From the NCBI RefSeq assembly GCF_016894265.1, contig NZ_CP069791.1, positions 62,001 through 126,000 of the forward strand: a stretch of DNA of 64,000 nt. Reading direction: 5' to 3'. The translations under genes were made by a program, and so were the position numbers. The notes beneath the pieces were generated by a model, which was given only the letters and a program-made list of their open reading frames with translations, was not told the DNA's origin and searched no databases. The first letter of the stretch is position 1, and each line of letters starts with the position of its first letter. Shown piece after piece: positions 46,080 to 53,730 of this stretch. Origin of the DNA: Corynebacterium tuberculostearicum. GTDB lineage: Bacteria; Actinomycetota; Actinomycetes; Mycobacteriales; Mycobacteriaceae.

Positions 46080-47866
46080 TACCACTGACCTGCCTTTCGT
46101 GCCTTAATGGTTGGTTCTTCTGGCGCGGGTGCCGCCTCCTGCTGCGGCGCTGGGTCCGGTGCCGGTGCTTCTTCTGGAGCCGGCTGCGGTGCCGGGGCCG
46201 GTTCCGGTGCCGGTGCTGGTTCAGGAGCCGGGGCTGGTGACGGTGCCTCTGCTGGACCGGCCGCCTGGAGGTGTGCCACCTTCTCTGGTGGCGGCGTTGG
46301 CTCCTCTACCTGAGACAGCTCAGGAGGTGGCACCATAACGCCATCATCACCAGCTGGCTCGGGTTCGGGGCATGGCTCGGGTTCGGGTTCGGGCTCAGGT
46401 TCCGGGCAGGGATCAGGTTCTGGTTCTGGCTCGGGTTCGGGGCATGGCTCGGGTTCGGGCTCTTGCACTGGGCAATCCGCCTCGGACATGTGCTCCAGGC
46501 ACTGCGCGGCGCCTTCCACAATGAGGCCCACGCCTACCAAAGCAATTCCGGCCCCTACCAGGCCGAGACTGCCACTGCAGGAGGATTCAATTTCACAGCC
46601 ATCCGTGCTGGTCTGGGGCGTTTCCACACATTCTTCGGTACTTTCCGCGGTATTTTCAGGGCAGAGCGTTTCCTCGCTTGCGCCCGATTCAGAAGCGGGT
46701 TCTGTATCCATGTCTGGCTTAGGTTTCGGCTCTGGCTGAGGTTCAGGTTCCGGGCACGGCTCTTCTTCTTGCTGTGGCTGTTCTGGCGGCTCCTGCGGCG
46801 GAATGATCTCCGCCTGTGCCGGCCTGGTGATCTCTACTTCGCGCTGGGACTGCGATGGACGCTCGGTAAATGATTGCTCGGTGCATTCATTGCAGTGGCA
46901 GCCCGCGCCGTGTTCTGCGGTGGTCTCCGTGTGCACTTCCGTCTTGGATGATTGCTCCGGCTCGGGCTCGGGGCATTCCCTTGGCGGAACTGGTGGTGGC
47001 GAAGGAGGCGTCGGCTGTGGCGGCGTGGAAGTGGTCTGGCTGGATTCTTGCTTTGAGTCGGGCTCCGGCATAGGCGTTGGCTCTGGCGGACACTCCACCT
47101 GGGCCGGCTCGGCTGGCTGCGACGGCGGAGGTGGGCATTCTTCTTTCGGCATCGGCTTAGTGGGAGTAGGAGTCTCCGGGCATTGTTCTACCGGTTCGGG
47201 ACAGGCATTATCTGTAGGTTTAGCCGGCGTCGGGCATTCTTCCGGCATTGGGCGCTCACAGACGCATTCGCAGCGCGATTCAAATTCGTTATAGCAGGAC
47301 TCAATCGCATCATCGCGGTCGCGGCAGGTGCTAGCGATATTGTGATTCGTCTCTTCGATAACGCGCCCGCCGATGGTGGAAAGAATCGGGATGATAAACC
47401 TGGCCAGCGGGTGCTTGGTGGCCACCATGGACAAGATATTCAGCAGTGGGATGACCGCAGAGATGAGCTCAGTAAGGGCGGTGTCGGAGACATCGACGAC
47501 GTCGGCAATAGCTCCCGAGCACTGCTCCGCCGAACTGGTGAGATGGGCAGCATCCTGGCGGTCAATGTCGAAATCTTCCTGCACGCCGCACAGGTGCTCG
47601 CGCATAGCGCCTTGAGCAACCTCGGAATCATCTTGCTGCAAATAGCCCGCTAATCCAGCACCGCCTCCCTTCGGGCGGTTACCGCCTACGGCCGCAACGG
47701 TGTTTTTCACCAGGTTTTCGGGTGCGATGCCGTCCACCGCACCGACTAGCTCCCCCAGTAGGTTCATCGGCATGCTGGGGCCCGAGTAGCTTCCCAAGCA
47801 TGCGAACTGGAATTGGGAAATCGCGTTGGAATAGTCCCCCAGCAGGGATTTTGTCAGCGTACTCAC
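46079..47866 (-). CDS. Cys/Pro/Glu-rich protein with two hydrophobic segments; candidate ESX-4 cargo or surface protein
   Basis: The product has 595 residues. Residues 1-130 are mostly helical without a signal peptide. A hydrophobic segment lies at about 131-165. A short Cys-rich part follows (CYNEFESRCECVC, including the YxxxE pattern YNEFE at 192-196). Residues 205-400 are Pro/Glu/Thr-rich with scattered Cys and a CHCNEC cluster at 323-328. A second, Gly-rich hydrophobic segment lies at about 431-455, then PEP repeats punctuated by Cys, then a Pro-Ala tail. No known family is recognised. The gene overlaps its WXG100-like upstream partner (GTGA) and its downstream neighbour. Its operon promoter matches that of esxU-esxT, so a link to type VII secretion is inferred. 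Confidence 0.75.
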   Translation of the reverse strand: MSTLTKSLLGDYSNAISQFQFACLGSYSGPSMPMNLLGELVGAVDGIAPENLVKNTVAAVGGNRPKGGGAGLAGYLQQDDSEVAQGAMREHLCGVQEDFDIDRQDAAHLTSSAEQCSGAIADVVDVSDTALTELISAVIPLLNILSMVATKHPLARFIIPILSTIGGRVIEETNHNIASTCRDRDDAIESCYNEFESRCECVCERPMPEECPTPAKPTDNACPEPVEQCPETPTPTKPMPKEECPPPPSQPAEPAQVECPPEPTPMPEPDSKQESSQTTSTPPQPTPPSPPPVPPRECPEPEPEQSSKTEVHTETTAEHGAGCHCNECTEQSFTERPSQSQREVEITRPAQAEIIPPQEPPEQPQQEEEPCPEPEPQPEPKPKPDMDTEPASESGASEETLCPENTAESTEECVETPQTSTDGCEIESSCSGSLGLVGAGIALVGVGLIVEGAAQCLEHMSEADCPVQEPEPEPCPEPEPEPEPDPCPEPEPEPEPEPCPEPEPAGDDGVMVPPPELSQVEEPTPPPEKVAHLQAAGPAEAPSPAPAPEPAPAPEPAPAPQPAPEEAPAPDPAPQQEAAPAPEEPTIKARKAGQW

Positions 47867-48177
47867 TTGCTGTCCGCCTCCCCGCCGCGCGCAAAGGAGC
47901 TGCCGAAGGACTCATCAAAATCAGCAAAGGCGCGCACCTGTTCATGAGCGGCATGGGCGGTGGCGGATAGATTATCCAACCTCCGACCGCCGCGCTCATG
48001 GATGCGCGCCAAGACATCACGAATGCGCTCACCGTGGCCGCCAAAGTTGCGTCCAGCCGCGGCCACCGGAAAATCCGGCACCTCGGCCTGGTGGGCATCG
48101 CGTTGTTCGTCGTTATCGGCTACGACCTGCCGTAGTGCGGACATCGCCTCCGAGGGGCGAAGAAAAACCTCAGACAC
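47863..48177 (-). CDS. WXG100/EspC-like small protein
   Basis: The product has 104 residues, all helical by eye, the size of WXG100 proteins. A central turn NFGGHG (Phe45-Gly46-Gly47) sits where EsxT and EsxU of this window carry W-x-G at residues 43-46. The second helix (RIRDVLARIHERGGRRLDNL) continues as in ESX substrates. It starts with GTG at 48177, nine bases after GGGGGA, and is the first gene of a three-gene overlapping operon. It is probably a secretion partner, a chaperone or a substrate of the ESX-4 system at 52-61 kb. The assignment is by architecture, not by strong sequence identity. Confidence 0.65.
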   Translation of the reverse strand: MSEVFLRPSEAMSALRQVVADNDEQRDAHQAEVPDFPVAAAGRNFGGHGERIRDVLARIHERGGRRLDNLSATAHAAHEQVRAFADFDESFGSSFARGGEADSK

Positions 48178-48179
48178 TG

Positions 48180-48253
48180 GTGTATTCCCCCAAATCCATA
48201 TGCGGTAAAAGTTCTCACCTTCATTGGACTGAGGATTGCACCAAATGGTTCCC
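48180..48253 (-). promoter_or_regulatory. ECF-sigma-like promoter and leader shared with esxU
   Basis: On the minus strand GGGAACC (48247-48253), a spacer and CAGTCCAAT (ending at 48223) give GGAAC-N17-AGTC. They are followed by a leader with GTGAGAA and GGGGGAATACAC (48180-48191). The same elements with the same 31-base promoter span lie at 52553-52583. GGAAC/GTC boxes are typical of ECF sigma factors such as SigM. Confidence 0.7.
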
Positions 48254-48290
48254 TAGGATGCCAAAAATTCTTCCGCACCCGGCGGTTGCG

Positions 48291-49634
48291 CTAGACAGAG
48301 GAAACGATGGCGGAAAGCCTCCCGGCAACCTTGCGTGCCTGCTCCTTATCGGCGGACTCCACCATGACGCGGAAAACCTCCTCAGTGCCGGAGGGGCGCA
48401 ACAGAACACGGCCGGTTTCGCCGAGTTCTTCCTCGGCCTGAGCAATGGCTTCTTGTACCTCGGGGGCGTCCATGATGACGCCCTTATCAGAAACCGGCAC
48501 GTTAATGAGCACCTGTGGCAGCACGGTCATTACCGATGCCAATTCCTTTAGGGACTTTCCGGACTTGGCCATGCGCGCCATGATGGACAGGCCAGTAAGC
48601 GTGCCGTCGCCAGTCGTACAATCATCTGGCAGCACGACGTGACCAGACTGCTCGCCACCCAAGGAGAAATCGCCGCGGTTAAGCTCTTCCAGTACGTAGC
48701 GGTCGCCTACTGCGGTGTGGCGCACCTCGATGCCTTGTTCCTGCATGGCTAGCTTCAGGCCCAGGTTAGACATGACGGTTGCTACCAGAGTGTTGTAGCG
48801 CAGGTCATTATCTTCCTTCATGCCTACGGCCAGCAGTGCCATAATCTGGTCACCGTCCACAACATTGCCCTCGGCATCCACAGCCAGGCAACGGTCTGCG
48901 TCGCCATCGTGGGCCAGGCCCAGATCGGCGCCATGCTCGACGACGGCTGCCTGTGCCTTTTCAATGTGTGTCGAACCGCAGTCCTCATTGATATTGAAGG
49001 CATTCGGCTTGTTGTGGATAGCAATAACCTCTGCACCAGCCGCCTCGTAGGCGATCGGAGCAACCTTGGAGGCCGCACCATTGGCGGTGTCTACGACCAC
49101 CTTGATGCCGCTGAGGTCGGTGGAGACCACTTCCTTCAAGTGGTTGAGGTAGCGCTCACGTCCGTCTGGGGCCTCCGAGATGATGCGGCCCAGCTTGGTG
49201 CCAGTCGGGCCATCCTCGGTGAGGTTTTCCATGGTGGCCTGAATCTGATCTTCTACCTCGTCCGGCAGCTTCTTACCGCCTGCGGAGAAGAACTTGATGC
49301 CGTTGTCTGGCATCGGGTTGTGGGAAGCGGAAATCATCACGCCGAGATCCGCGCCATAATCATCCGTCAAGTAGGCAATCGCCGGCGTCGGCAGCACGCC
49401 CACGCGCACCACGTCCACGCCGCGGGAAGCCAGCCCGGACGCAATCGCTGCATCCAGCATCTCGCCAGAAACACGCGGGTCGCGGCCAATAATGGCCAGC
49501 GGCTGGCGCTCATAGGATTCGCGCTTGGCGGTAAATACCTCTGCAGCGGCCTGGCCTAGTTGCAAGGCCAGAATTGGGGTCAGCTTCTTGTTCGCGAGGC
49601 CGCGAACGCCATCGGTTCCAAAAAGTCGAGTCAT
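48291..49634 (-). CDS. glmM: Phosphoglucosamine mutase
   Basis: The product has 447 residues. It starts [15 protein letters not shown] and has the active-site phosphoserine motif [16 protein letters not shown] with Ser104. The metal-binding DGDADR loop, the sugar-binding GGEQSGH loop and the C-terminal [14 protein letters not shown] phosphate site follow. It converts glucosamine-6-phosphate, made by GlmS, to glucosamine-1-phosphate. Position next to rpsI-rplM is conserved in actinobacteria, but here a hicAB module intervenes. Confidence 0.97.
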   Translation of the reverse strand: MTRLFGTDGVRGLANKKLTPILALQLGQAAAEVFTAKRESYERQPLAIIGRDPRVSGEMLDAAIASGLASRGVDVVRVGVLPTPAIAYLTDDYGADLGVMISASHNPMPDNGIKFFSAGGKKLPDEVEDQIQATMENLTEDGPTGTKLGRIISEAPDGRERYLNHLKEVVSTDLSGIKVVVDTANGAASKVAPIAYEAAGAEVIAIHNKPNAFNINEDCGSTHIEKAQAAVVEHGADLGLAHDGDADRCLAVDAEGNVVDGDQIMALLAVGMKEDNDLRYNTLVATVMSNLGLKLAMQEQGIEVRHTAVGDRYVLEELNRGDFSLGGEQSGHVVLPDDCTTGDGTLTGLSIMARMAKSGKSLKELASVMTVLPQVLINVPVSDKGVIMDAPEVQEAIAQAEEELGETGRVLLRPSGTEEVFRVMVESADKEQARKVAGRLSAIVSSV

Positions 49635-49682
49635 GCAATCAATTATGCACTCCCGTGCCCATCGATTGCATGTTGGGGCGGT

Positions 49683-50009
49683 CTAGGCGGAGGCAAGCTT
49701 CTGGTTTATCAATGCGTTGAGTGAAATTCCTTCCGTCCTTGCTTCCATCACTAGCTTGCGATGCAGCGACGGAGAGGTTCGAACGTTGAATTTTCCCGAA
49801 TATGAACGAGCCCCCAGCGGTTGTGGGATGACTTCCCCTGAAACCTGCATATCTTCTACTACTTCCGCGACCAACTTCAGAAGTTCCTGCTCTGCACAGC
49901 TACGATCAGAATCCAGCCACGATAGTGAAGGAAACTCGGCAACCGTCGCCACAAACTCATTATCTTCTTCAGACCAGAAGACTTGATAGGTGTATTTGCT
50001 GACGTCCAC
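49683..50009 (-). CDS. hicB: HicB-like antitoxin
   Basis: The product has 108 residues. The N-terminal half is a degenerate RNase-H-like HicB fold (YQVFWSEEDNEFVATVAEFP), with acidic residues and the PSLSWLD segment. The C-terminal 40 residues are a ribbon-helix-helix (GKFNVRTSPSLHRKLVMEA, then GISLNALINQKL). It neutralises HicA and represses the operon. It follows hicA by 2 bases. The gene pair is low in GC compared with its ribosomal-protein neighbours. Confidence 0.85.
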   Translation of the reverse strand: MDVSKYTYQVFWSEEDNEFVATVAEFPSLSWLDSDRSCAEQELLKLVAEVVEDMQVSGEVIPQPLGARSYSGKFNVRTSPSLHRKLVMEARTEGISLNALINQKLASA

Positions 50010-50011
50010 TT

Positions 50012-50272
50012 TTATCTTCTTTCTTGCTCGGTTTGTAGTTTTTGTACCGCTTTAAGAACTTGGCGAACTTGGTAAGCTTTCGCTTTCCCTTTCGCGTTCT
50101 GAATATTCACTCGGGGATCTCCACGCCATGGCGTCTTATACGTTCTGTGCGACGTGCCTTTGCTGCTTCTTCGCTCAAAAAAATAGTCACACACACTTAC
50201 TAGATCCGAAAAAGCTATGTTCACTGGGTTTCTTTTCATTTTGGCCAAGATTTCTTCTACGCTGCTACCCAC
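50012..50272 (-). CDS. hicA: HicA-like mRNA interferase toxin
   Basis: The product has 86 residues. It contains the catalytic His in GTSHRTYKTPWRGDPRVNIQ and a C-terminal KAYQVRQVLKAVQKL helix, matching the longer HicA group found with HicB-RHH proteins. The start is GTG at 50272; an internal ATG at codon 12 is possible. HicA cleaves mRNA when HicB is lost. It is first in the operon, behind a probable operator. Confidence 0.82.
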   Translation of the reverse strand: MGSSVEEILAKMKRNPVNIAFSDLVSVCDYFFERRSSKGTSHRTYKTPWRGDPRVNIQNAKGKAKAYQVRQVLKAVQKLQTEQERR

Positions 50273-50280
50273 AACTAATC

Positions 50281-50298
50281 AGTACCACATATAGTACT
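50281..50298. promoter_or_regulatory. Inverted repeat upstream of hicAB
   Basis: AGTAC, 8 bases, GTACT lies 9 bases before the hicA start and spans an AT-rich -10-like sequence. This is the expected place for a HicB operator. Confidence 0.45.
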
Positions 50299-50343
50299 AT
50301 CGTGCAGAGGTGTCATTCTCCTCTGCCGGAGCTCAAAACGACG

Positions 50344-50377
50344 AAAGCCGCCGCCTCCCAAAGGAAGCAGCGGCTTT
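50344..50377 (-). terminator. Terminator of rplM-rpsI
   Basis: AAAGCCGC and GCGGCTTT flank further paired bases, giving a long hairpin on the minus strand 33 bases after the rpsI stop. Confidence 0.75.
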
Positions 50378-50409
50378 GCGTTGCGCTTGCGCGCGCAGTA
50401 GAAGCGAGA

Positions 50410-50943
50410 TTAACGCTTGGAGTACTGCGGTGCGCGACGTGCCTTGTGCAGACCAGCCTTCTTACGCTCAACTGCACGAGCATCTCGGGTGAGCAGACCA
50501 GCCTTCTTGAGGGCGGTGCGGTCAGCCGGATTGTAGATGTTCAGTGCACGAGCGATAGCCAGACGCAGGGCGCCAGCCTGACCGGTTGGGCCACCGCCGT
50601 TAACGGTGACCTTGAGGTCGAACTGGTTCTCGCGCTCCAGCAGGGTCAGCGGAGTGAGGATATCCTGCTGGTGCAGCTTGTTCGGGAAGTACTCGCCGAA
50701 CTCGCGGCCGTTAACCACAATCTGGCCGGAGCCAGCAACGAGGCGAACACGTGCGACGGCGCGCTTACGGCGACCGACGGTCTGGATCGGGCCCTCGTGT
50801 ACCGGAGCGGCAGCCTCGACCTCTTCGGTCTCGGCCGGTGCGATGGAATCACCGATGGTGTTGGTGAACTCTTCGGTAGCGGCGCTTGCTGCAGCGATGT
50901 CAGCAGCGTCGGCTACGTTGTTGTCGATGTTCTGCTCAGACAT
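50410..50943 (-). CDS. rpsI: 30S ribosomal protein S9
   Basis: The product has 177 residues. About 45 acidic, Ala-rich N-terminal residues precede the conserved S9 core ([21 protein letters not shown], quoted in parts, to the end [12 protein letters not shown]). The extension is common in actinobacteria. The start shares one base with the rplM stop (TAATG), so both proteins are made from one message. Confidence 0.97.
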   Translation of the reverse strand: MSEQNIDNNVADAADIAAASAATEEFTNTIGDSIAPAETEEVEAAAPVHEGPIQTVGRRKRAVARVRLVAGSGQIVVNGREFGEYFPNKLHQQDILTPLTLLERENQFDLKVTVNGGGPTGQAGALRLAIARALNIYNPADRTALKKAGLLTRDARAVERKKAGLHKARRAPQYSKR

Positions 50944-51386
50944 TACTGTGCCACCTGCTTAAACTCGAAGGTTTCCGGCTTCTGGCCGGCGTACGGGTGC
51001 TCTTCGCCTGCGAAGACGTGCAGCTTCTTGATGGAAGCGCGGGAGAGCTTGTTGTGCGGCATCATGCCGGCAACGGATTCTTCGATAACGCGAACCGGGT
51101 TGGCGTCCAAAGACTGACCCAGGGTCATGGACTTCAGGCCGCCCGGGTAACCGGAGTGGCGGTAGCGCATCTCGCGGCCGCGCTTGACGGAAGAAACGTG
51201 GATCTTGTCAGCGTTGATGATGATGACGTGGTCACCAGCATCAACGTTCGGTGCGAACTGTGGCTTGTGCTTGCCGCGCAGCAGGTCTGCAACGGTGGAA
51301 GCGAGCTTGCCCAGCACCACATCAGTAGCGTCGATGACGTACCACTTGCGGGTGATGTCACCGCTCTTTGGGTGGAAAGTAGACAA
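50943..51386 (-). CDS. rplM: 50S ribosomal protein L13
   Basis: The product has 147 residues from the TTG at 51386 ([20 protein letters not shown], read with Met). The start is chosen because of the ribosome binding site CAAGGAG four bases before it and because the family begins there. The longer frame to 51512 covers the untranslated leader. Conserved [16 protein letters not shown] and [18 protein letters not shown] are present. It is first in the rplM-rpsI operon. Confidence 0.96.
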   Translation of the reverse strand: MSTFHPKSGDITRKWYVIDATDVVLGKLASTVADLLRGKHKPQFAPNVDAGDHVIIINADKIHVSSVKRGREMRYRHSGYPGGLKSMTLGQSLDANPVRVIEESVAGMMPHNKLSRASIKKLHVFAGEEHPYAGQKPETFEFKQVAQ

Positions 51387-51521
51387 TTTGACTCCTTGAA
51401 AGTCTGTCTCGGAACTGCCGGCCAGCGCTAAGCATCCATTCACTCCCGTACAGCGGCCGGTGGAGACCTGCAGGGAGCGCTTCGCCAGCTGCTTGCCGAC
51501 GAGCGAACACATAGGTTTCCT

Positions 51522-51551
51522 ACCCTACTTGCTCACCTGCCCAAAGACCAA
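51522..51551 (-). promoter_or_regulatory. Promoter of rplM-rpsI
   Basis: On the minus strand TTGGTC (51546-51551), an 18-base spacer and TAGGGT (51522-51527) predict a transcript starting about 130 bases before rplM. This leaves a long leader containing a partial GCTTGCCGACG word (51491-51501). Confidence 0.5.
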
Positions 51552-51561
51552 AACACCGAAA

Positions 51562-51596
51562 CCGGCACCTTCCGCGGCTCAAACGGGAGGTGCCGG
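51562..51596 (-). terminator. Terminator downstream of esxT
   Basis: CCGGCACCT and AGGTGCCGG form a 9-base stem around a partly paired loop and are followed on the minus strand by TTTCGGTGTTTT. It lies between the esx genes and the rplM promoter. Confidence 0.7.
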
Positions 51597-51690
51597 CTCG
51601 TGGGTACGGACTAGAAAGGTACGACTTCAAAGAGTGGAAGAGATAGCAAGAGAAAAGAACTAAACAGGAGTAGTCACGCCGGTTTCCTTG

Positions 51691-51755
51691 GTCGGGGCTG
51701 CGGCTGCGTCCGCCTCCTGCCACGCGGGTGTGGTCAGTGGCACCGCAGCCCCGAC
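51691..51755. repeat. Large nested inverted repeat in the esxT-rplM gap
   Basis: GTCGGGGCTGCGG (51691-51703) and CCGCAGCCCCGAC (51743-51755) are perfect 13-base arms. Inside, TGCCAC (51719-51724) pairs with GTGGCA (51737-51742). No T-run follows on either strand. The 405-base gap 51387-51791 holds this structure, the terminator at 51562 and the rplM promoter, but no gene. Confidence 0.7.
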
Positions 51756-51791
51756 GGCGACAGCGTGGAACCGTGCAATCAGGGTGTGGAT

Positions 51792-52079
51792 TTAGCCCCA
51801 GCTTGCGGCGGCGCGACGGTTGACGTCGCTCATTGCATCGTTGCCCTGCGAAACCGTCTTGGAGATGGTGGCGAGCACGGTGTTGAGTTCCTGCGATGCC
51901 TTATCCCACTTCGCCTGCGCTTGGTTATAAGCCACGGCGGACTCACCCTCCCATGTGCTTACCATCGGCTGTAGGCGCGCCTTCAGGTCTGCCAAGGTGC
52001 TGTTGATGCGACCAGAGGTGGCGTTGATATCGGCTGCGGCGGAAGAAATGGCACCGAATTCGTACTTGATCTCGGACAT
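51792..52079 (-). CDS. esxT: WXG100 protein EsxT-like (ESX-4 substrate)
   Basis: The product has 95 residues, two helices around the W-x-G turn TWEGESA (Trp43-Glu44-Gly45). It is the second of two WXG100 genes between the Rv3446c-like gene and rplM, the place of esxT in M. tuberculosis. EsxT and EsxU form a heterodimer secreted by ESX-4. Transcription is expected from the ECF-type promoter upstream of esxU. A terminator follows. Confidence 0.92.
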   Translation of the reverse strand: MSEIKYEFGAISSAAADINATSGRINSTLADLKARLQPMVSTWEGESAVAYNQAQAKWDKASQELNTVLATISKTVSQGNDAMSDVNRRAAASWG

Positions 52080-52148
52080 GTGGTGGTGGATTCCCTTCTG
52101 TGAATCTATAGCTTTTGGGCTGCGGAGTAGTGAACTGTGCGGAGCGGT

Positions 52149-52463
52149 TTAGAGGGCGAGGCCGCCGCCCACGTTGGAGAAGGCCTGGGTGTTTTCTGCT
52201 TCCACGTTGTCGAAGTTGTGGGCGTTGCTGCGGATATTGTCAGAGATAGAGGCCAAGGCCTCGCGCAGCTGCTGTGCAGAGGTGTTGTAGCGCTGCATCA
52301 GGTCATCGAAGGAGACCTGCGCCTGGCCAACCCAGCTGCCACGGACGGAGTCGACGACGCCCTGCAGGCGGGTGAGCTCGCCTTGGACTTCATCGTTGGT
52401 GTTATCGACTTTGCCAGCGGTGGCAACCATGACATCGGCTTGTGTCTTGAAAGTCTGAGACAT
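52149..52463 (-). CDS. esxU: WXG100 protein EsxU-like (ESX-4 substrate)
   Basis: The product has 104 residues with the turn GSWVGQAQ (Trp44-Val45-Gly46). The ribosome binding site AAGGAGGGG lies 11 bases before the ATG. About 100-120 bases upstream are ECF-type -35 and -10 boxes, separate from the eccC operon, so esxU-esxT has its own regulated promoter. It is paired with esxT, 69 bases downstream. Confidence 0.92.
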   Translation of the reverse strand: MSQTFKTQADVMVATAGKVDNTNDEVQGELTRLQGVVDSVRGSWVGQAQVSFDDLMQRYNTSAQQLREALASISDNIRSNAHNFDNVEAENTQAFSNVGGGLAL

Positions 52464-52496
52464 AAGAGTGCGCCCCTCCTTAGGGCGGATGAGATT

Positions 52497-52583
52497 GTGT
52501 GTATTTCCCCCGAAAAAGCAGCTGTGCTTCGCATCTGTGCTTTCTCACTCTTATTGGACTGAACTTTCCGCCAAACGGTTCCC
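52497..52583 (-). promoter_or_regulatory. ECF-sigma-like promoter and leader of esxU-esxT
   Basis: On the minus strand GGGAACC (52577-52583) and CAGTCCAAT (ending at 52553) give GGAAC-N17-AGTC, followed by GTGAGAA and GGGGGAAATACAC in the leader (52498-52511). It matches the region at 48180-48253 element for element. SigM is reported to control esxU-esxT in M. tuberculosis, with a GGAAC/CGTC consensus. Confidence 0.7.
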
Positions 52584-52605
52584 GGCTGGGGCAAAGTTTT
52601 TGAGA

Positions 52606-53730
52606 CTATTTTTTGACCAGGCTTTCCGTGGCCATGCGGCAGGCTGCCTTTTGAACGGCGTTGGAGTTATGCCGGGTATGGCACCCCACGGACATCTGGT
52701 GGCCTCGGTCTTCCCAAGTGGTCCATTCCACCAAGGAGCCGTCCCCGGGGTCTTCGGTATAGGTCAGGCGCCCTGCCTCATCGGTGGCATCGCGAAGCGT
52801 CGGATCTTCGTCGACCTGCGCGTGAATTTCTTTGAACAGGGCATCCGCCGGCACGTTAAACATCTCATCCGCCGCCAGCAGGATGCGTAGGTTCGGGTCC
52901 TCCCCAGTGGCGGTGACCAGGCCATCTTCCACCTTGGTGTGGAACCCACTGGGGACTACTACTGACATTCCCTCCACGTCTAAGCGCTTTTCACCTGGGT
53001 TCAATTCGTCACTGCCGGAATCTGACGCGCCTGGCATTCCCGATTGTGGCGAGGCCGGCGCGGACTCCGCTGCTTCCTCGCGGCTTGGCGCGGCGGCACG
53101 GGGTTGCGGGTACGATGCATCCGAAGCGGCGTCGCCTTCACCTGACGCTTGGGCACCGATGGCCCACCAGGAAGCTCCGGCCACGGCGATGATGACCACG
53201 GCAATTGCCACATGAAAGATATCGATGGCCCCGAGCCAACCGCGCAGGCGGTCGGTCCAGCGTGGCGTTACCGGCTCGTCGTAGGCAGGTGCCTCCATCA
53301 CCGTAGTGGGAGGTGCCGAATCCGTGACTTCAGGAACCGGGTGAGGAGGCGGACCGAGTGGGTCCGGGGCCGCTAGCGGGGAGACGGTTGGTTCTGGGTC
53401 GATGAGGTGCACCCCGGTGACTTCCAATTGCCGGCAGATGATGGAGGTGGCTTCCTGCGCAATTCCCGTGCCGGAAGAGTCTGCCACCACGCAGGCTTCC
53501 ACGTCGGGCCAAGACGGTCCCGCCATCTTGGATATCTGATCCATGACTTGGCCCAAGGCCCAGCCTTCCACAATGCCGGTTCCCGGCAGGTCGTAGCGGT
53601 ACACCGTTTCGGGCCCTTCAAAGATGGTGGCTGCGTCCAGGATGGTGACGGTAATGGGGACGGCGGTGGTCTCCCCACCGGTGGGGATAGGGGTCTCGGT
53701 TGGCGTATGCGCGCTGAGATTGGTGGTCAT
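52606..53730 (-). CDS. Type VII secretion-associated protein (Rv3446c-like)
   Basis: The product has 374 residues. The N-terminal 110 residues (VTILDAATIFEGPETVYRYDL, in parts) form a soluble domain. A Pro-rich linker and one membrane helix (about 173-195, IFHVAIAVVIIAVAGASWW) follow. The C-terminal domain from about 250 (MSVVVPSGFHTKVEDGLVTA) is extracytoplasmic. This layout and the position between eccC and esxU identify it with the ESX-4 associated family (TIGR03931 type). Its role in secretion is not established. It abuts eccC without a gap. Confidence 0.88.
   Translation of the reverse strand: MTTNLSAHTPTETPIPTGGETTAVPITVTILDAATIFEGPETVYRYDLPGTGIVEGWALGQVMDQISKMAGPSWPDVEACVVADSSGTGIAQEATSIICRQLEVTGVHLIDPEPTVSPLAAPDPLGPPPHPVPEVTDSAPPTTVMEAPAYDEPVTPRWTDRLRGWLGAIDIFHVAIAVVIIAVAGASWWAIGAQASGEGDAASDASYPQPRAAAPSREEAAESAPASPQSGMPGASDSGSDELNPGEKRLDVEGMSVVVPSGFHTKVEDGLVTATGEDPNLRILLAADEMFNVPADALFKEIHAQVDEDPTLRDATDEAGRLTYTEDPGDGSLVEWTTWEDRGHQMSVGCHTRHNSNAVQKAACRMATESLVKK

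Noticed and set aside
46107..47294. Repetitive DNA that could be taken for a CRISPR array or tandem repeat element
   Set aside because: The repetition follows codons for Pro-Glu and Pro-Ala repeats in one long minus-strand gene. Units are unequal and there are no spacers of constant length.
51387..51512. N-terminal extension of L13 up to an ATG at 51512
   Set aside because: The family starts at the TTG at 51386, which has a good ribosome binding site. The extra residues cover the mRNA leader.
52606..53730. FHA-domain or serine/threonine kinase component of ESX
   Set aside because: No FHA or kinase motifs are present. The layout fits the Rv3446c-like family.
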